The notes: generated from the sequence alone by a model not told the origin. Shown: positions 23,626 to 38,361, numbered from the stretch's first letter. The stretch is DNA of 64,000 nucleotides from Erodium maritimum (GCA_963921825.1 OY997588.1:125829203-125893202), one strand, 5' to 3'. Numbers and translations: made by a program.

Positions 23626-26344
23626 ACGCCCCAAATCCGGTCTTGACCGGACTCGGGACGTGAACTAGGAAAAGAAATAATTTAAGTAAAACAATTAAAA
23701 TGAGCAATAAACGAAACTCTGGAAATAATAAACTAAAATTCGGAAACCGAGTAAAAGCAGTATTTTGTTCAAAATACACAGTACGTCGCTAGACCTACTA
23801 GACAAGACCTCACCAGCTCCCAAGCTCAGCTGTGTCCTGGTAGCACAAATCCCGCTTAACACCTGAAACACAACAAAGTAAGGGGGCGCTTTCGCCCAGT
23901 AGAGAAAGTAGTAAAGGTAATGAACATCGGCTCACCACCACGAGTAACCGTCCAGTTGGGGCATACTAATACAACACAACTAACGGCTAAAACGGGGTTC
24001 ACAGCCAAACGTATAACACACTCATACTATTGCTTTTCACACAACAAAACGTTAACCAAACAGCACACGTATCACCCATAACGCAACCAGCACACGTCTC
24101 ATACCATGGTCCTCGTACCACAACATACTATATCGGAAAGTCATTGTACCATCTCAGACAGCCCCTCGGTCCAGAGGAAACACATGCGTCGGGCAACCGG
24201 AAATGTTCCCTAGGAACGCATCTCATCGGAGGACCCGGAAATGTCCCCAAGGGACTATAGATCATCGGGGTAGAACACGACCCGTAGGTCCAACCACGAC
24301 CCGTAGGTCCAATCACGAACTTAGCACAACCATTTTCAACGTCCCCGGCTATCATAACCCAATCCATTTATGTCGTACCGGATCACAAAGCCTCGGTCCC
24401 GACACCTTCCCATTACGTAGAATCGGGGTAACATCCCAGACCGGAAATCACTCAGTCGGATGTCTTCCTGTCACGTAGAATCAGGGCCTCACACAGACTT
24501 GACCGGTTGTAATAACCACTCCCGTCAACGCCAGTCAAACCTGCGAAAAACAGGAAAATTTAAAAAATTTGAGCAGACACTGAATTGAACCGGAATTGGA
24601 CCCCGAGGGTCATACCGGACTTAAGTTGACCCCGTTATCGACCAAAGTGAGTTCCGGGAGACTCAGGGCAACTTTCTGATCAATTTGGAAAAGTTGACTT
24701 TTCGTTGGAAAAGTCAACCGAGCGACGTTTTTGTCCATTCGAGGACCGTTTTGGATCCAAAAAGCTTAGCCGTCGTCGCAGCGGTCTTAGTTGAGCCGTT
24801 TCCTTGTAGCCCGTGAATTTTCATAATTTCTTGGAAAAAGTGCCTGTTCGGGGCCCGAAACGGCCGAATTTCGCGAATCTGACTGAAAATATCTAGGAGA
24901 TATTTTCCAAAAAGGTGGGGGACCCAACACATGTCATGAATGTGGTGGAAGGAAAAAGGGAGGACAACTTTGCCCTTGACTTTAAAGAAAAGACAAAATG
25001 AAAAGGGGGGGTATTTTGGTCTTTTTGCTATGTGTTAGTTTTGAAAAAATATAAAGATGAGTGTTGGAGGTGTTCGGCCATTTTGGTGAAAATAGGAGAG
25101 GTTTTTAGAGAGAGAAAATGCAAGGGAAGAAGGAGAGAAAAGAGAAGGTGTTGTTGGGGTTTTGACATTTCTCGATCATCCGTCCGGTGGATCGTCTCAA
25201 CGATAGAAGATTCAAGCTCACATCGACATTCTCTACGGTGAGCACCTAACCAATTTTCATTTTGTTAAGTTTGAAAATTTGGGTTTGGGTTAAAACGATT
25301 AGTTTTTGGTTGATTTGAGGTGTGGGGTTCGTTGGAGGTGTTTTGGAACGAAGAGATGAACGTTTTCTGGTGACCGGAGGCTCGGGGGAGCTCCGGCCAC
25401 CGTGTATGGTGGCTGGCCGGTTTTGTAGGGTGGCTGGCCGGAGTTAGGACCAGCCACCACCTTGGTGGACCGGCCCCAAACCGGCCCTAGCCACCCACGG
25501 CCAAAGGGGGTCGGGTGGGGCCCACATGCTCGGGTGTTCGGGTTTTGTGTTCGGGTGGTTTAGAACATTCCCCGGACCATTTATCCACAACCGAATCGAA
25601 ATTTGAAATTAAATTGGAAAAGTTGTAATTAACGGGTTTTAGAAACTTTAAACGTTAATTAAATGACTCGGAAGTCGGAATTCGACTCCGTCAAGTGCCT
25701 AGGAACCCTCGAATTATTCTAAGACTGTAGAAACGAAAACGGGAATTTTTGGAGCCCCGGAAGGCAATTTACCAAAACCCGGGCAGATTCGCCATGTCGG
25801 GCGAATCGGGCCTTTACGAGTCCTTTATCGACAATGTCGAGTAATTGGGAAGTTTGGGAGTGATCGACATTGTCGAGGTTAAGTTTGGGCATCGAGTTTA
25901 ATGATTTTCAGTTTATTCCTGCGGGTTGTTAAGTGCCTTGAATTTGTGTTCTTTTAGATCGAGCCACGGACCGAGGCAAGGGAAAGCTGGGTGAGTGACT
26001 GATATCATCACCGGAGCTCGTTGTTTGGCTTTTGGGAGAACACGCACGAGGTAGGGAAAAGTAGCCGGATCTCGGCCCTGACTAGGGAAAGTTAATAGTA
26101 GAATTGCATGTGACACCGAGGTGTCGTGGGTTGAGTAGGTTATCGAATATCAGAAATGCATGATACAGGAACGTAGCGAATATTAGAAAAGCATGTGACA
26201 CTTAGTAGTGTCGTAGGAGCAGAGAACTTAGCATTAGTAGAATTACTAGAGGCATATGACCATGCCCAGAGGTTGATTGAGAAACTGTTGATATTAGGAC
26301 TGTTGGAGGCTTTGGTTAAGCCGGAGGTTGATAGTTTATTTGAT

Positions 26345-27125
26345 GTCTTGGGTGGCCTTGAGAGCCCGTGCTATTATTGTTGAGTCTTGGGTGGCCATGA
26401 GAGCCCGTGTTATTATTTGTGTTTGGGTGGCCTTGAGAGCCCGTGCTATTATTGTTGAGTCTTGGGTGGCCATGAGAGCCCGTGTTATTATTTGTGTTTG
26501 GGTGGCCATGAGAGCCCGTGTACTAAGGTTGGTGTCTTTGGCTGGCCTGACCGAGTTAGAGTCTCGGGGGAGGTTGCAAGCATTCTTTGGCTGGCTTACG
26601 AGTTAGAGTCTCGGTAAGTTGCGAGCGTGTATTATTGTTGAGTTTTGGGTGGCCACGAGTGCCCGTGGGGTCGTCGAACCCGTGTCATTACCTTTGGTGT
26701 TTTGGGTGGCCATGTGTGCCCGTGGGGTTGGGAACCTGTGTCTTTACTGTTGGTGGTGTGAGTGGTCGTGAGTGCCGTGGAGTTGTTGAGCCCGTGAGTT
26801 ACTGTTGGTGTGTCTTGGGTGGCCATGAGAGCCCGTGTTTGACTGTTGAGTCTTGGGTGGCCATGAGAGCCCGTGTTTGACTGTTGAGTCTTGGGTGGCC
26901 ATGAGGGCCCGTGTTTGACTGTTGGTGTCTGGGGAGGCCGTGTGTGCCCGTGGGGTTGTTGAACCTGTGTCCTTACTGTTGGTGTGTCTTGGGAGGCCGT
27001 GAGTGCATGTGGAGTTGTTGAACCCGTGTCTTTATCGTTGGCGTGTCTTGGGAGGCCGTGAGTGCCCGTGGGACTGTTGAGTCCGTGTTTTGTGGTTGGT
27101 GTCTTGGGTGGCCATGAGTGCATGT
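26345..27125. repeat. Minisatellite (GGGTGGCCATGAGAGCCCGTG units)
   Basis: More than ten degenerate units of about 35-45 bp share GGGTGGCC(A/T)TGAG(A/T)GCCCGTG followed by a T-rich spacer with GTTGAGTCTT or GTTGGTGTCTT. Frames across it are repeat artefacts. Confidence 0.85.
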
Positions 27126-27208
27126 GGAGTGCTGAACATGTGTTGTTGCTGTTTGTTGAACTTGCTTGTGATTGTGATTGTGGTTACCTGAGTGAGAGAG
27201 GCTACTGA

Positions 27209-27575
27209 GACAGGTCGACTGCCTGGACCGACTGGGATCGGAAAGAGCGAGGGACAGAGAAGTTGTAAGACAGGTCGACTGCCTGGACCGACTTTGTGTT
27301 GGAAAGAGCGAGGGACAGAGAAGTTGTAAGACAGGTCGACTGCCTGGACCGACTTTGTGTTGGAAAGAGCGAGGGACAGAGAAGTTGTAAGACAGGTCGA
27401 CTGCATGGACCGACTTTGTGTTGGAAAGAGCGAGGGACAGAGAAGTTGTAAGACAGGTCGACCGCCTGGACCGACTGGGATCGGAAAGGGCGAAGGACAG
27501 AGAGGTTACTGAGACAGGTCGACCGCCTGGACCAACTGGGATCGGAAAGGGCGAGAGAAACAGATTTTGGTTACT
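27209..27575. repeat. 60-61 bp tandem array, 6 units
   Basis: Units start at 27209, 27269, 27330, 27391, 27452 and 27513, each with GACAGGTCGACTGCCTGGAC, then a TTGGAAAGAGCGAGGGACAG block and AGAAGTTGTAA. The three central units are almost identical, so amplification is recent relative to the LTR. Confidence 0.9.
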
Positions 27576-29490
27576 GAGCAGCTGGTTTGCGATCCTTTGT
27601 GATCTTGTTTGGTGTTGCGTAGTTTCTTTTGAGTCCTTCGAAGAGGTCGTGATCGTTGTGTCGGTCTACTTACATGTTTGAGTGTTGAGTCGTTCGAGGA
27701 AGGTCACCGTGGGTGTTTGTCAGTCAGAGTACTTGAGTTGGGGACAGTGATCCCCGGAGTTGAGTTTGTTGTTGGTGTTACCGGCATTGTCTGCTAATTA
27801 TGCCGTAGTCAGTCTGTTATCTGTGGTGGTGAGCGAACGCTCACCCCTAGCTGCTTTTCCTACAGGTACTGATCACAGGACGGACTAGGGGAGCTCTCGA
27901 AGCTTGTGGAGCTAGGAGCGGAGTCCGGGTTCAGTCTTTTGAGTATAGTGACGGATACCTTGTACTTTTTTCCACGTGTTGGGACGTGTTTTTAAGTTGT
28001 AAATATTATTTTGATTAATTAAATGGAGATTCTAAAGTGTTTATCCAAAACATGTTTCATTGTTTTATTGTTTTTAAAACGTTCGCGTCCCGAGTTCGGT
28101 TTACTGAAATTGGGGCGTGACACCGGCACTTATCGCGGTCGTACACCTTCCCGTCACAGAGAATCGGGGTATCCAATACGCCATCCTTGGCCTTGGTACA
28201 CTACACCGGAACTATCCATCGGTGTAAGTACCACTCTAGTTACCTGTTTTCTTAGAAAACACAAAAAATACATAACACGCAGCGCAAAGCCAAGATCGGT
28301 CTCGGTATATCAACCGGACTAACACAACATAGCACACAGCCGGTCTATCACTCACCCGGTCATATCACAACCAAGAATTCACATTACAACAAGCACGGAC
28401 TTGCCCACATACAGTCACAATCATGCAACACCGAGTATAATCTCATTAGACTCTTAAACACCCTCAGACCAACACTTACCGACACCCCGCTCTACGAGGT
28501 AACCCCAACGGCTTAACCTGTATCCAGTTCCCAACCTCCCCACATTTCCACATATCGTATAACAGGAAATAACCACTCAAGTCGGCAACATGTATCACTA
28601 GTTCAATTCTATTCGTTTCCATGTTCGTTATTTATTATCCGTTCAAACAACACATAGCACCAAGCATATGCATACAACAAACAACCCTACGGGCACGACA
28701 TGGCCCGATTCTACCAGCACGGCAATTTCAAGACGAAAAACATAAATGATCACAGTTTATACGTCTACGCTAGTTGTTCGCATCTTACATGCCAAACTAT
28801 GATCTTTCCGGTTTTATTATTTCCTAGCATGCATACTAGTAACTTTCCGTAATTAAACCGGTAATCGCTACTTTCCCTACCTCAAGGCGAACCGACAACT
28901 ACGTCTCCTAGTTGCTGACGTCCAGGCCTAACTCCGGTCTTCTTAGGCGAAGTCCAAGCTTGGGTTCGACTCCGGTCTTCTCGGGCAAAGTCCAAGTCTG
29001 ATTTTTAACAGGTAAAACTTACAATCAGATCCGATACAGTACAAGTAAAATCAACACGTTGCCTTTTAAACTCGAACGGGCTAAAAGCGGGATTAAACGA
29101 CGAATCGGGTTCGAGCACCCGAACCCCGACCACAGAACCCGGTGCACGTTTCCCGAGGCACGGTTCCTAATGCACGGATCCCAAGGCACAAGTTTTGATC
29201 TGCGGGTTTCGAGGAACGATTCCCGAGGTATGGTTTCACGCACGAATCCCGATGTCCGCTTCAGCGTCCCCGCTTTTAGTTTAGTTCCAAGTCCGATTTA
29301 ACAATCCGGTTATTACCGTCCCAACGTCCAACAGATTTGCTCCCAGTCCACAGTTCCATAATCTGATTTTAATTAAAAACGTTTTGAATTATTATCACTT
29401 TTCGAGAATTACCTATTGTATTTTATCACTTTATTTATTGTTTTAAGTTCATGTCTCGAGTCCGGTCAAAACCGGATTTGGGGCGTGACA

Positions 29491-29507
29491 ATTTGGTATC
29501 AGAGCCA
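29491..29507 (+). other. Primer-binding site, tRNA-Met type
   Basis: ATTTGGTATCAGAGCCA directly follows an LTR end (GGGGCGTGACA). TGGTATCAGAGC is the standard complement to the 3' end of initiator tRNA-Met in plant LTR retrotransposons. It defines plus as the sense strand of this LTR family when the end reads GGGGCGTGACA. Confidence 0.8.
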
Positions 29508-30645
29508 TGTTGCAATTTGAACTGATTTTTCAAACCTCGGACCGTACATCAATTAGGTGGGTAGAGTTAGGTGGTTCAAGTCGTAGTGCTCAGTGACGCG
29601 AGTCGGAAATATCCTGTGCGTAGAGTCGAAACGATAAGAGCCTCGTTTGTTAAGTATGTGTTTAAATTTTATCGTATCTGATTAGAACCTTAATTGTTGT
29701 GTGTTGTACACCTCAGTGGATCCGGGATGCCGATCGGTTGAGATCGAGGTTGGTTACCGAGCGAGGTTCGGGCTAATTATGACGTGTTGGTTGATTAAAT
29801 TGTTATGTGGGTTGTCGCCTTGGTCGGACGTTGGTTGATTGGTGAAACGCCCGACCCAAGTGTCGTGGACTTTGTGTGAACTTGTGTGAATTGTGATTAT
29901 TGTGAAGTTGAACTGTTTTATAAGTATGGACTTGACCATGCGGTAAGTGTGAAACTATTGAGACCGCGGTGTAAAAGTTGAGATGAATTGTTGTGTGCTA
30001 TACTGGTGATTGAGTGTTGTGTGCAGGTAATGTTTGGTTGTCCCGCATAAGCGGATGGTTAACTTAATTTACGAACGGGTCATGCCCGATTTTCTGCAGA
30101 AACTGAAGTGTATGTACCATCACGATTCGGCTATAGGGGCCACTATAGCTGGACGTGAATGGGGGATATCAAGTGGTTACAACGTAGTTCTGGGACGCCG
30201 GAACCAGGTTGTAACAACGCAATGTCAACATGAATGTTATGTTAGAAAGTGGACATGCAGTTGTTTTTGAACTAAATTCGTGTAACGGTTTTATGAGCTG
30301 TTGACTCTTACGTTTGAATTATTATCACTTTTCGAGAATTACCTATTGTATTTTATCACTTTATTTATTGTTTTAAGTTCACGTCTCGAGTCTGTTCAAA
30401 ACCGGATTTGGGGCGTGACAAGTAACCAACTTGTATATCTTCGTGTGTTTGATTGATTTACTTATTGTGTTCATTTTGTTACGCAATATCTCAGTCAACT
30501 AACACTTGATCGGCATCTTGCTATTGCACTTAAACAGAATTACAAATACAATAACAATAAGGAATCTATGCTTTATGTTCAATTTAGATATCAAACGACA
30601 AAGAGATTAACATATCTATGAAGATAGGTTGTATCGTATTATCGA

Positions 30646-31219
30646 TAGGGGTGGGCAAAAAAAACCGAAACCGTTAAAACCAACCACCACCAATCGGAAA
30701 TCGCATCGGAAAACCCGAAACTGGAAAGTTAACGGTTGGTTGCGGGTTCTTGACGATCAAACCGGAAAGTTAACGGTTGGTTGTCGGTTCTTGAAACGCC
30801 AAACCATCGGTTAACCAACCAAACCGGTACTATTCATCATATACATGTGGCTTCATAATAACCACTGATCTGTTATAGATGAATGACCCATGAGCACTTT
30901 TTTGTGTCACACGGATTGCTAACATAGAACAAGATGACTTATATGTAATTTTTCTTTTGTTTTGGAGAATGTAGTAGTATGTTTTGGTTTGAAATAGAAA
31001 TATATGTATGGTTATTGGTATCTAAATTTATACTTACATGTACTAAAGTAGTTGGTTGGTTAAAACCACTAACCAACCGGTCAGTGAACTGGTTGGTTTC
31101 ACTGTAAAAAAAATTGGTTTATAGGTTGGGGCTGGTTCCAAGATATGTCAAACCGATAATATCAGGTTGGGTTCGTAAAGCGTTCCATTGTGTGGTTAAC
31201 CACCCAATGCCCACCCCTG
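30646..31219. mobile_element. hAT-type non-autonomous element, 574 bp, copy 1
   Basis: The ends TAGGGGTGGGCA and TGCCCACCCCTG are inverted repeats flanked by ATTATCGA (30638-30645) and ATTAGCGA (31220-31227), an 8-bp duplication with one change. The interior (repeated AACCGGTTGGTT and CCAACCAACC blocks) aligns along its length with 57652-58222. It encodes no transposase. Confidence 0.9.
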
Positions 31220-31227
31220 ATTAGCGA

Positions 31228-31870
31228 TATTCATATAACTTGGGTAGTTATAATGTATTGATAAGTGAAAATTATGACTTCTGGGATAAATAGAAGTTTA
31301 GACCTACTATTAACGCCATATAAACCTAAAAGGTCACAAACAAAAAACAAGCCCAACATGAATTAGACTTTATTTCGAAGATAATATATGTATATTTATA
31401 GGATAAATATAATAAATACATTGTGTCTTGATTTTTAACTAAATATAATAGTTAGATTTAATTAATTATTAGATTTGGAATATTATATATACTTTTGGCA
31501 GGTTTTGAAAATCAAATCGGATATGATTATGAACCTTAATTGGATGTAGAAAGGAGTGTAGAGGGATATTCTAAAATATGAAAAGAGATCTAGTGTGCAT
31601 ATATAATGTGTTTGGGAGAGGAGAAATGATGTGATCACCCGATGATGAAAACACATACCTTAAGACATTTCATAGAGGAGGCTTCTGCGCATTCAATAGG
31701 GGCGTCGATTCGACATCTTTTTGAGAAAAAAACTTAAAATTTACTATTTTGTCGATTAGACCGTGAAGAAAATCGATGGATTCGTCGACCGTCTATTCGG
31801 GTTTAAGCCACGATTCTATTATGGAGAATCGCCACGTGCCCAAATAATTTAAATATACTTTCGGCGTACT
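31228..31870. other. AT-rich intergenic DNA
   Basis: I see no coding frame or repeat terminus. An imperfect TCGATTCGAC / GTCGATTAGACCG / TCGTCGACCG patch near 31700-31800 is unexplained. Confidence 0.35.
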
Positions 31871-31875
31871 TTTTC

Positions 31876-34446
31876 TGTCACGCCCCAAATCCGGTTTTGA
31901 CCGGACTCGAGACGTGAACTTAAATAAATAAATAATAAAAGACAATTTGAAGAAATAAGTTCCAACATAGTACTCCGAAATCCATAAATCCGATAAAAAG
32001 AGTCAACAACTCATAAAAACCAGTAATAAAGTGTTTAGTTCAAAATAAACAATACGTCTCTAGACCACTAGACAGAACCCTCGCTGGTTCCCAAGCACCG
32101 AGAATCCCGCTAGCACAGATCCCGCTCAAAACCTGTAAAACAACGAGGTAAAAGGGGGTGAGCTTTCGCTCAGTAGGAAAAGTAGTTAAGGTTATGAACA
32201 TCAGTTCACCACCACGAGTAACCGTCCAATTAGGGCATACTAGTAAAACACAGCAATAAGACCTCCACGTAAGTTTACCAAACACTAAACACTCTCACAA
32301 GATCAAAACGACACTTGAACAACGCACACAGTCAAACGTCAAGCATACAACACACAACAGAACAAACACATGTCCAGTACAGTAGTACTCAACATCACCG
32401 GCTATCACAGCCCGTTCCACTTATATCGTACCGGAACACAAAGCATCGGTCCCGATATCTCCCCGTCACTGAGACTCGAGGCACATCCTTGACCGGCAAT
32501 ACATTCAGTCAGATGTCTTCTCGGCACACAGACTCGGGGCATCACGCATATCAGACCGGCACATACCTCGGTCGTACGCCTTCCCGGACCACACATCATC
32601 GGGGTAATAGTCACACCGTCCTCGTTCTCGATACCATACACCGACATACTCTCTCAGTGTAGGTATCATACCGGACACACCTCCTCTTGGAACACAAATC
32701 AAGAGAATAACACGCATCACAATGTCATAGTCCGACCACGGTATGCCAACCGAGCCAACTCACCATAACACAGCACATCGGTCTATCACTCACCCGATCA
32801 TATCACAACCAATGGTTCACATCACATCACGCATGGCACACTTGCCCAAACATAGAAACAACATGCTACACAGAGTATACTCTATCATGCTTCTCTTTCT
32901 AGCAACGGCTAAATCACATGTCAAGCATCTCAAACATAGATCATGGCATCACAAATCAACACGCAACCCTAAGGGCTCGACATGGCCCACATGCATTTCT
33001 ACAGCACGACAATTCCCAAACTTACGGCTCGACATGACACGTAAGCTATCCCTCATTTCACTCGTTCCTCACATCTTAATCATGCAATTCTAACAATTAA
33101 ATCATGCGAGTGCAACCTATATGTATACTAATAACTTCCCGCAATTAAACCGGTATTCGCTACTTTCCCTACCTCAAAAGCACTTCAATCCTAGCTGCGG
33201 ACGACCTGGCTAGCTTCCTCCTCCACTTCACGAGATCCAAGGGTCTCCTCCTCCGTCAAGCTCGGGTCCAAAGTCTTGGATCACAAATCAAAACCCGAAT
33301 CAAGAGTAATTCACAAAGGTTTAAAGAGGAAAACATTACCAATTAACCCAAAAAGGACTCGGTTATAGATAACCGTCCCAATTACTCGAAATCCAACAAA
33401 ATAGGCCCAAAAGGCCCAACTCAGGTCTGTCACGGTTCTGGTCACGGAGCCTTGACGGGTTCCGTAACGGATCTGGTCACGGATCCGTTGGATGTACCGT
33501 CACGGTCTCCCTCACGGAGCCGTGACGTCTCCCGTCACAGTGCCCGTCACGGATTTGTGATGGGTCTGGCACTGTTCCGCTTTCTTCTTCCTCCAGCTTT
33601 GGTTTTCACGAAAAACAACTCAAAAACTCCATTTTTGACCTTCCCAAACCTCTAAAACAGTTCCAAATTCGACAATAATCCAATACACATCATGGGTCTT
33701 CATCAAAACTCCACAAATCAAATTAAAACATCAACTAACACTAATTTTTCTCTCCAAAATCAACATCCATCATCAAACTTCAAATACCCAACCAAGTTCA
33801 TCATTTCTCCTCAAAACCCATGAACCAAAATCACCAAAAACGAAAAAGGATTAGGTGCTCACCTTGGAAATGGGAAGGAGATGAAGAATCTAGTGTTTTT
33901 GATGAACTTTGAGTAGAATCTAACCCAAAAATCAAGCATTTTTCCTCCTTTCTTCCTTCTCAAGCTTCCAAGCTTCTCTTCTCTCCATTTTCTTTCTCTA
34001 ATTTCGGCCACAATGCTCAAATGACCTGAAATTGTTCTCTTTGTTGTGCATTTAACCTATTTGTGAAAGTCCCAAATTTCCCTTAATGCCCAAAGGCCTT
34101 TCAAGACCAAAAACAAGGGTATAGGGGTCTTTTTGCCCTAGTTTCTTCTCACCCAAGATACTATGGACATGTGTCCATAGTGGGGACCACCTCTTCCAAA
34201 ATATCTCAGCAAAGCAATTAAATAATCCTTTAAGTCTTAGGTTTGACCGAAAAAGACCGACAATTGACTTTTTCACAAATACAGTCCTTTGAAAGGAAAC
34301 AACCCAATTAAGCTAACCGTAATGACGGCTAAGCTTTTTGGGCCGCGGAAAGAACCTGAATGACTCCCGGAGTCATCGGTTGACTTTTCCGGTAAAAAGT
34401 CAACTTTCGCCGAAAACCTCCGGTTCGACCGGGGGCGGTTCTTACA
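31876..34446 (-). mobile_element. Solo LTR of the gypsy-like family, copy 2
   Basis: The 2571-bp unit starts TGTCACGCCCC and ends GCGGTTCTTACA on the plus strand, between perfect 5-bp duplications TTTTC (31871-31875 and 34447-34451). It is collinear with 5596-8338: hairpin-forming CCGGTTTTGACCGG at the start, the GAGCTTTCGCTCAGTAGGAAA block, a tandem array, GGCCCAAAAGGCCC, the GTCACGG cluster (33425-33570) and the TTGAC hairpin. No interior region is present. Frames inside are shadows. Confidence 0.87.
34379..34404. promoter_or_regulatory. Inverted TTGAC hairpin in LTR copy 2
   Basis: The 10-base arms GTTGACTTTT and AAAAGTCAAC are perfect, with the loop CCGGTA. They sit about 50 bases inside the sense-strand start of the LTR, which is U3. 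Confidence 0.5.
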
Positions 34447-34578
34447 TTTTCCCACGAATCGGGCCTACTTTTTCTTTACTTTTCGTTCAATTAGATTGGA
34501 ATTTGACTTGATCGGTCTAATCCTATTATGGACGTCCTAATCCAAAAATATGGTTAGTGGATACCCTATTTTTAGCAG

Positions 34579-35160
34579 CATTGATGTAAAAATCCCCGCC
34601 TGAAGACGCCTTGGTGCTGAAATGGGCTCTGCTGACCGATTTATCCTCCCATGGCGCTCTAGGCCGTTTGGGGGGAATATGGCCGATTAATCACCGACCC
34701 GGCCGATTAATCGCCGCCTGACCGATTAATTGACTGGGTCGGTCAGGCGTCGGGTCAGATTCGTAATTAAAAAAAACAGTTTCTAATCTTTTTCAAACTA
34801 AGTGAGACCTTAAAATTATGCTAGTTTAGTTGGTAAAGAACACTTTGTTCAAGTGTTACATCCTGAGTTTGATTCACGCTATTAATTTTTTTTCTTCTAA
34901 ACATATGAAATGTACAAGTATGTACTAATTGAGTTGATAGTTACATATTTATTGATCTTCTTTTAAGAATTGTATGATATTTTTAATTTAATAAATTGTG
35001 TATGCTTTTTAATATATTTAATGTTTGATATTATTAATATTTTTATATAATATAATATAAATTTGATAATATATAATAAAAATAATAACCCGATTAATCC
35101 TTGCCTAGCGCCTAAGACCCCTTTTCGTCCGACTAGCGCCTAACGTTTTTTACAACCTTG
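34579..35160. mobile_element. hAT-like non-autonomous element carrying a tRNA-like segment
   Basis: TTTAGCAG lies on both sides (34571-34578 and 35161-35168). The termini CATTGATGTAAAAAT and, reversed, CAAGGTTGTAAAAAA match at most positions. Repeated GATTAATC and CTAGCGCCTA blocks flank an AT-rich middle. A related, older copy lies at 43275-43645. Inside, 34822-34875 looks like a pol III internal promoter. Confidence 0.65.
34822..34875 (+). other. tRNA-like box A / box B pair (SINE-like)
   Basis: TAGTTTAGTTGGTAAAG resembles box A and GTTTGATTC resembles box B (GGTTCGAATCC), about 45 bases apart as in tRNA genes. No full cloverleaf is evident, so it is a tRNA-derived relic, not a tRNA gene. 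Confidence 0.5.
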
Positions 35161-35728
35161 TTTAGCAGCATATGTGTTCCTCTATTTTTGCTAAAATAAA
35201 ATAAAGATTCAGGAGATGTTGCTTCTTCCAACGTGAGAAAGAATTAAAAAATAAATCAAGAGTGTTCACATATTATAGTTTCCGAAATTGCTTTAGGAAG
35301 AATAAATGATAACACACATCGTTAGTTTTGGATTCTGCTTGTTCTTGTGGATATCGATAGAGGACTTATGAAAACATGTAATCAAAGATCTTAGTCTTGA
35401 ATCGGGCTTGAATCTACATGAGGTACTAATTCGCTTCAATAACCGACTCATGTTTGGCCAAGATGGGTTTTTTTCTCTCTATAAGATATGTAAAAGGAAC
35501 CTCATCCATGCACGGATGGTGGTGTTTGCAATGTCTTTAGCCCCTCCATCCTTTGAAGTTTTTTATCTTAATGAAATCTCCTTTATCCCCAGTGAAAAAG
35601 GAAAAAAACAACTTTAACAAAGGGAATAAGTAGTGTAATCACTTGTTGATATTTGAAAAATTACACGAACAATAGTTGTGACATTGAAAACGTATATATT
35701 CTGTATCCAATTTAGTAATGTTGTTTCA

Positions 35729-38320
<2,592 letters not shown>

Positions 38321-38361
38321 CTTGTACAATTTCTATACGTTTTCAGAGACTTGTGTTGTTA

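Larger units (their letters stand above)
24508..28122 (+). mobile_element. Nested LTR in opposite orientation, 3615 bp
   Basis: The unit begins TGTAATAACCACTCCCG and ends TTGGGGCGTGACA, the reverse of the solo LTR termini. It lies between CCGGT (24503-24507) and CCGGC (28123-28127), a 5-bp duplication with one change. The flanking LTR sequence continues across it. It carries the W-box hairpin at 24693-24718, a TGGCC-type minisatellite and a 60-bp tandem array. It is longer than the 2.6-2.7 kb family members mainly because of these arrays. Confidence 0.7.
23631..30420. mobile_element. Composite of inverted LTR pieces (same family as the solo LTRs)
   Basis: The left end TGTCACGCCCC and the right end GGGGCGTGACA are bounded by AGTAA on both sides (23626-23630 and 30421-30425). 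23631-24507 and 28123-28890 follow the solo LTR at 31876-34446 in order and orientation. They are split by a nested LTR (24508-28122). 29379-29490 and 30311-30420 are a direct repeat of about 110 bp carrying the sense-strand LTR end. After the first copy comes a primer site (29491) and about 820 bp of interior without a recognisable protein. A normal element cannot have both outer ends the same, so inversion or template switching is inferred. The outer duplication could be chance (about 1 in 1000). Confidence 0.55.

Noticed and set aside
26587..27406. Frames of 97-163 codons on both strands
   Set aside because: They are translations of the TGGCC and 60-bp tandem arrays in the nested LTR.
26345..27575. 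CRISPR-like array
   Set aside because: Spacers are not unique and units are degenerate; this is a plant minisatellite in an LTR.
34822..34893. Possible tRNA gene
   Set aside because: Box A and B resemble a tRNA promoter but stems do not pair into a cloverleaf and no anticodon loop is evident.
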